Shown in pieces: positions 59,401 through 64,000 of a DNA stretch of 64,000 nt. The position numbers were made by a program, and so were the translations under genes. Position 1 is the stretch's first letter, and each line of letters opens with the position of its first letter. Below the pieces are notes generated by a model. It was not told the origin of the DNA, did no database searches, and saw only the letters and a list, made by a program, of their open reading frames with translations. Origin of the DNA: Beroe forskalii (lineage: Eukaryota; Ctenophora; Nuda; Beroida; Beroidae); assembly GCA_011033025.1 (NCBI GenBank), contig WFMF01000448.1:1-64000 (forward strand), given 5' to 3'.

Positions 59401-62400
59401 AGGGCCCCGGGGAAGGGGGTACAGGACTCAGGGAGGGTCTCGGGGGACGGGGTGCTGGACTAAGAGAGGGTTCGGAAAAATTGGATCAGATTTGTTAGTA
59501 AACTGGGATATCTGCTGTTTGGACTGATAAATTTCAATTATGAATGATGGACAGTAGATAGATGGAGGATGGCTAATAGATGAGGATAGAGTTATCAGTA
59601 ATGAGTATTATTGGGCTCCGTAAGTTTTGGGTTTGTAAGAAAACAGGACCCAATGGCCAATTTTCAGTTAGCGGAGCAGTACAAGCTTTCCCTGGATCTG
59701 TACAACGCAACAATCAAACTCGGCCCGTTCCCCTTGGTGGACGGCAGACTGCAGACCCTGGAGTGTTACGGGATTGTCATTCGGCGGATGGAGATGCAGA
59801 ACAACGTGCTGCGGAGCACTCTGCAGAAATTGCAGCAGCGTCACCAGGTAGCGCTCCTTTGCAAAGTTATTCATATCTTCATATGTTCCTAAAATCCCTT
59901 CTCGGAATCAGCCACCCATTATCCCGAATATTGAATAATTGGTTGTATCGCTTGCTAAGTTGTAGGAAATTGTTTCTAAGAACTATAACATCACCGCACC
60001 ACAACATAAACTACTTAATCTATGTTATCAATCCAGTTGATGATATAAATATATTTAGTTTTATTTAATGGAATACATTTAACACTAGACATATTCTGAA
60101 AAACAGCAAGGCTAAGCAGCATCTAAACTTTTGTTAGTCCAGTTTTAATAACATTTTACTGACATAAGCATCTGTTTACAATTTCTCTGCGGCAGCATCA
60201 GGAAATCAAGTACAAGGTTAAAAGTACAAATCCCAATCAAAATAATTGATTATGCAATTGCGCGGAATTGCGTCAGCTTTCAGCAAATAAAACAGTTATA
60301 ATGACCTAATGAGTGCGACAGTTCATTCTTTCGTGTCATTTTCTTAGACCTTTGGCCCAGATTCCGTCTGTTGGAGAGTCTTCGTATTTCTTAGACCTTT
60401 GGGCCAGATTCCGTCTGTTGGAGAGTCTTCGTATTTTTTAGAACTTTGGGCTTTGGCCCAGAATCCGTCTGCTGGAGCTTTTGAGTGCCTTTCTCTGATA
60501 CCTTTGGCTTTAACCCAGAATCCGTCTGGTGAAGCTGTTTGGTGCCTCTCTCTGATACCTTTGGCTTTGGTCCAGAATCTGTCTGGTGAAGCTTTCCCCT
60601 GCCAAGCATCGTCGTTCCCATCCTGGTTGTAGAAGTGAGTTGATCCTTGGAGATCCTCGGGCAAATCCTTCCCAGGATCTTCTTCAGAAAATCCTGGAAA
60701 CTCGCTACCGACAGAGTGTACACGAAGATGTTGGAAGTGGTGTTGAGGAAAGTAACGAAGAAGGCGTATCTGGCGTATGACACGAAGAAGAACCTCTGGA
60801 CTTCCCTGGACATCACGGGATAGAGATTGGTGATGATACTCTGGTTGAGAGCCACCGGGGCACAGGCCACGATGTAGACCATCCCTACGTACAGTGCAGT
60901 GAGGGCTCCCTGCAGGTTCATGCGTCTGGTAGTGACCCTCACATAGAGAAGCAGAGAGAGGGTCGTACACAGGACCACCACGTTAGGCAGGACCATGAGA
61001 GTGCCAATGAGCAGAGGTCTCAGCCATCTCCACACCGGATGTCTGAAGACATAGTGGCACCTGTACAGCCGGTAGTCAAACGTCACGGACTCTCTGTCAA
61101 GAGCCAGCTGGAAGATAGGGATGACACAGCAGAGCAGCCACACAGCGGCAGATAACCGGTACCCGGTCTTTGTGGTCCTCAGTCGGGCCCTCAGGGGCTG
61201 CACAATGTTCAGCAGCTTGTTGATGTGCATGACACAGATCAACTGCAGGGCTGATATGAAGATGGGTACTTTGAGGTAGTGGTTGAGATAGCAGGCGAAG
61301 TCACCGTACACCCACTGGTTGGCAATGAGGGATGTCATGGTTGGGTGGATGGTGCAGACTCCCATCAGAATGTCACTGACAGCAATGTTCTGGATCAACA
61401 CCACTGAGATTTTGTCCAGTTTGATGCTCTTGTACCGCACTGTAGCCAGTAGGATGATGCTGTTCCCAGTGAAGTTGATGACAAGGACCACTGCACACCA
61501 TGTTATGAGACTGTAGCGTTGGGTGTCCGTCTGCAGGCCAAAGAGCGTCTGATTGGAGATGGGCACTGTCAGCATTCTCTTTCCTACATTGTGTGAACAG
61601 GTTATTAGTTTCACTAAAAGGTCGTTTTACTGACCTCAAAAGCTGTTGATATATAGCTCTTGCTAGAGAAGAAGTGCAGTTGTTCTTGTCTAGTTTTAAA
61701 CTGCTTGAGGTCGTGTTTAAATACTGCAGAAAACTGACAAATAGTTTGCGTCATTCGAAGTGATGAAAAATAAAATCTGTGATGTCAATGACAAATGAAA
61801 TTATTGATATATCCTGAAAGCTATAGCTTTCAGGTTGGACAAAATTAATTTACTTGACCTTTTCGTTCTTGAAATCAGTAGTTCAATATTGGACTTTGAA
61901 ATCGATTTCGAACAATTCTAATCTAAACCTATTCAATCTTATCTACTGTGAGTCAGATTGATCAGTAAATCATTGACAAATATATCTTGACAAATCAAAG
62001 GTGTCGAACTCAGCAGATAAAATCTCAGCTGAGAGACGGTGAATTTCTCTTAATCTTACTTAAGGGGGGGGGTTCAAGCCAAATTTTTGGGAAAACACGT
62101 TTCTGAGATAACGGTTGACCCAAAGGTATACCCCGTGGGCCAACTTTTGGCCAGGTTTGGTACCCCAGACCCACTGGCGCCGCCGTGGCGCCATGCCCAA
62201 ATATGGGCACAAAATGGGCATATTTTTTTCAAAAAGCAACTTGGGCGGGATCTGAGGGAGTGCAATCGATAGATAATGGTCCCCTGAGTTGCCATAAAAA
62301 AATTTGAAGTCGATATCTCCAAAATGGCTGAGTTATGGCCGAAAAACATTGTATGCCCATATATGGGCATACGCGCGTCTTTTAATAATTCTGGCCCATA

Positions 62401-64000
62401 ACTTGGGCAAATATCAAAATTTTTTTTGAATGAAACCAACTTTTATTCATTAAATAGCGTTGAATTATGTATTCTCTGCAAGTTTGGGCTTGATTGCTGC
62501 TAAAATGACGATTTGGTCAAAAAACCTCTAAAAACCTACAAAGTGCCTTTACTCAAACTCTTCGGCTGATTGATATTTTGCTAATTCTTTTACGTGAAAC
62601 TAGTCTAAATTCCTCAGATAAAAAAATTATTTGAGTTGGGCAAAATGGGCTTTTTTTTTGAAAAGGCACTTTTGGCAAAAAATTTTGGCAACTCGGCTAC
62701 ATTTGTGGTTTTTTAGAATTTGACCTCTTTTTTAGCAGCAATCACAACTTGCAGAGAATACAATTCAACGCTATTTAATGACAAATGGATCCGGAAATTT
62801 GATATTTGGCCAAGTATGGGCCAAAATAATTTTTGGGCGCCAAAATAAAGCCATTTTTTGAAAATTTTGGATTTTTATGGTAACTCAAGGAACCGTTAAT
62901 ATCGATTGCACTCCTCAGATCCTACAAGTTGCTTTGAAAAATGCGCCCATTTGTGCCCATATTTGGGCATATCTGTATGCCAGTGGGTCAGGGGTACTAA
63001 ACCTGGCCAAAAAGAGGCCAATCATCGGTAAGATGGGTCAACTGTTATCAAACTGAAAAACGTGCCATTCCCAAAATTTGGCTGAACCCCCCCCCTTGGC
63101 AAATACCGTCATTCTGCTATAATTTCAGCTCGAGACAGAGTACATTGGGCTGCAAGAGAAGATGTATTCTAACATGGTGAACGCAAGTCTACCCTCTCAT
63201 GTTATCAAACAAGTGCAAGGAACGGAGGATGCTGTGAGGAACACTCACAAACTAGTGTTAGAGCAACAGGTAGGATACAGTAACATACACTATTCAAAAG
63301 ATCTGTATCTACAATTATGTCTTATATGAAAATCTTTTTGATCCTAGAATAGTTCATACTTTCATAGTTCAGAAAAGGTTCCCGTGTGAACAAAAAGTCA
63401 GTTGATTGTCATCAATATCCGCTTCTACAAACTATAATTCCCCTATAACCCCCAGGAGATCCAAAGCACGCTAAGTCCAGCCAAGTACCTGGATTCAGTA
63501 ACTCTACGTCACAACATAGTGACATCCTCCCTGCTGACAGAAGAAGAGGAAGAGGTGGTGGATAGTGGGGTAGGGAAGAAGGATGTCAACTGGATACGAT
63601 CTACAAGACTCAAGTTGGAGAGGCTGGTGGATCAGATCAAGGGGCAGTTATCAGAGGACGAGGAGCTTCCTATTTACTATGATTGTGTGGAGACAGAGGA
63701 GGGGGAGAAGGGTGTCTTGGATTGTGATATGGGTGAGTGGACTTTATTGGGACGGAAATTGGACTGTCCGAGATGAAGACCTAGGGTAAATAACGATTTG
63801 CATATTGTTATCTAAAAATAGGATGTTTCTCAGTTCTACAAGGAACAAACTAAAATCAGGAGAGCATGAAAATATTAATGAGAAAACTCTTTCCTCAGCT
63901 TAGTCCTCAGTTTATACCTGCATGATGGACTTTTATTGTTTATTGGAGCAGCTTTCTGTATTGTATGATGGGACAATGTTATTTGAATCTTTTGTGCCTT
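56406..64000 (+). CDS. TTC17: TTC17-like protein, copy 2, continues beyond the window
   Basis: Exons seen: 56406-56543, 57128-57359, 58154-58266, 58425-58540, 58806-58953, 59668-59847, 63129-63269, 63456-63732; the next exon (starting DEGSVTRS in copy 1) would begin just past the right edge. Exon lengths and phases equal those of copy 1 and the protein is nearly identical in every exon; nucleotide changes are mostly silent. All hallmarks (NNWHAFFAASFYWRLIGN, GPLVSLANLLSNAGH, LECYGIVIRRMEMQ) are kept and no stop interrupts it. As in copy 1 no start-codon exon was found before the first exon. This copy may be the one attached to the complete C-terminal half outside the window. Confidence 0.75.
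57488..58089. mobile_element. 602-bp hAT-like MITE inserted in unit 2
   Basis: Flanked by an exact 8-bp direct repeat CTACTAGT (57480-57487, 58090-58097) in sequence that is uninterrupted in unit 1. The ends are inverted: GGGGCAACCCCCATAAACCC and GGGTTTATGGGGGTTGGCCC. The interior has about nine copies of a 38-40 bp unit around CTGAAATGGTACCATTTTT. No protein is coded; the open frames here follow the repeat. Confidence 0.93.
58954..59475. repeat. 33-bp G-rich minisatellite, expanded in unit 2
   Basis: About ten copies of AGGGCCCCGGGGAAGGGGGT plus ACAGGACTCAGGA after a less regular beginning. Unit 1 has only a short, irregular precursor. It lies immediately after a 5' splice site of the TTC17-like gene. 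Confidence 0.92.
60391..61614 (-). CDS. Class A GPCR, intronless, copy 2
   Basis: Also 407 residues and nearly identical to 51567-50344 through the membrane domain: only a few conservative changes are seen (for example Lys to Gln in IANQWVYGDF, Val to Ala in FQLALDRESV and Leu to Val in RHPVWRWLRP). GNSIILLATVRY, NIAVSDILMG, GDFACYLNHYL, VACAPVALNQ and SNIFVYTLS are all unchanged. The tail repeats differ most (GTKQLHQTDSGLKPK, TQKLQQTDSGPKPK), as expected of unstable repeat DNA, but total length and frame are kept. It is nested in the intron between exons 6 and 7 of copy 2, as in copy 1. Conservation of the frame suggests both copies are functional. Confidence 0.9.
   Translation of the reverse strand: MKLITCSHNVGKRMLTVPISNQTLFGLQTDTQRYSLITWCAVVLVINFTGNSIILLATVRYKSIKLDKISVVLIQNIAVSDILMGVCTIHPTMTSLIANQWVYGDFACYLNHYLKVPIFISALQLICVMHINKLLNIVQPLRARLRTTKTGYRLSAAVWLLCCVIPIFQLALDRESVTFDYRLYRCHYVFRHPVWRWLRPLLIGTLMVLPNVVVLCTTLSLLLYVRVTTRRMNLQGALTALYVGMVYIVACAPVALNQSIITNLYPVMSREVQRFFFVSYARYAFFVTFLNTTSNIFVYTLSVASFQDFLKKILGRICPRISKDQLTSTTRMGTTMLGRGKLHQTDSGPKPKVSERGTKQLHQTDSGLKPKVSEKGTQKLQQTDSGPKPKVLKNTKTLQQTESGPKV
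62065..63107. mobile_element. 1-kb foldback element inserted in unit 2
   Basis: Unit 1 reads TTACTTAAGTAAAGTACCGT; in unit 2 this is split after CTTACTTAA by about 1040 bp. The insert starts GGGGGGGGGTTCAAGCCAAA and ends TTTGGCTGAACCCCCCCCCT, and its two halves are mirrored at moderate identity along almost the full length (for example GGGCCAACTTTTGGCCAGGT against CCTGGCCAAAAAGAGGCCAA, and ATGGGCA-rich blocks in both). The centre is near 62590. The right flank reads TTGG where the left reads TTAA, so the target duplication is uncertain. No transposase. Confidence 0.85.

Larger units (their letters stand above)
54639..64000. repeat. Tandem segmental duplication, unit 2 (runs off the window)
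   Basis: Matches 46127 onward. Compared with unit 1 it carries three insertions: about 54736-55544, 57488-58089 and about 62065-63107, plus a minisatellite growth at 58954-59475. Confidence 0.95.

Overview
The window is nuclear DNA from an invertebrate animal. Nearly every gene is split into short exons with GT-AG borders, introns are AT-rich, and inverted-repeat transposons and satellites are abundant. The rhodopsin-class receptors look like cnidarian ones and the family set (GH9 cellulase with CBM2-like modules, LRRC23, WDTC1, Derlin, TTC17) is animal. A cnidarian or similar marine invertebrate is my best guess; the species cannot be named from sequence alone.

Layout. 1-1505 is a 40-bp satellite. 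2490-3660 holds two decayed copies of an unknown coding sequence. 4753-11840 (+) is a 16-exon WDTC1/DCAF homologue; its 2.5-kb intron 10 contains a complete opposite-strand gene (8925-7630) for a cysteine-rich type I membrane protein. 12153-13092 is a DNA-transposon-like element and 14068-14253 a foldback element. 15760-21319 (+) is an LRRC23 homologue whose intron 2 carries a decayed MULE-type transposon and a 713-bp TTAA-bounded palindrome. 24936-25857 (+) is a two-finger C2H2 protein. 29380-27173 (-) is an unrecognised gene, possibly for a mitochondrial protein. 33837-32422 (-) is a Derlin without a visible first exon, followed by tandem repeats and a non-LTR retrotransposon relic. 39696-37197 (-) is a complete GH9 cellulase; divergent from it at 41293-42813 (+) is a paralogue that keeps the carbohydrate-binding modules but has lost the catalytic domain. 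A small plus-strand gene (36896-44134) may span this pair. From 46127 to the end lies a tandem duplication: each unit has the 5' half of a TTC17-like gene with an intronless GPCR on the opposite strand in the same intron. The first unit ends in the same satellite family that opens the window.

How the genes relate. There is no operon logic. WDTC1 (CUL4 ubiquitin-ligase adaptor) and Derlin (ER-associated degradation) are protein-turnover genes. LRRC23 and TTC17 are connected with cilia and actin in other animals. GH9 would be a secreted digestive enzyme. The recurrent theme is nesting of genes in introns of others, and duplication followed by partial loss.

Several conserved genes show single-base frame breaks (Derlin, WDTC1, perhaps LRRC23), which points to residual indel errors in a draft assembly as well as to real decay. 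All gene names come from remembered family similarity, not from a database search.
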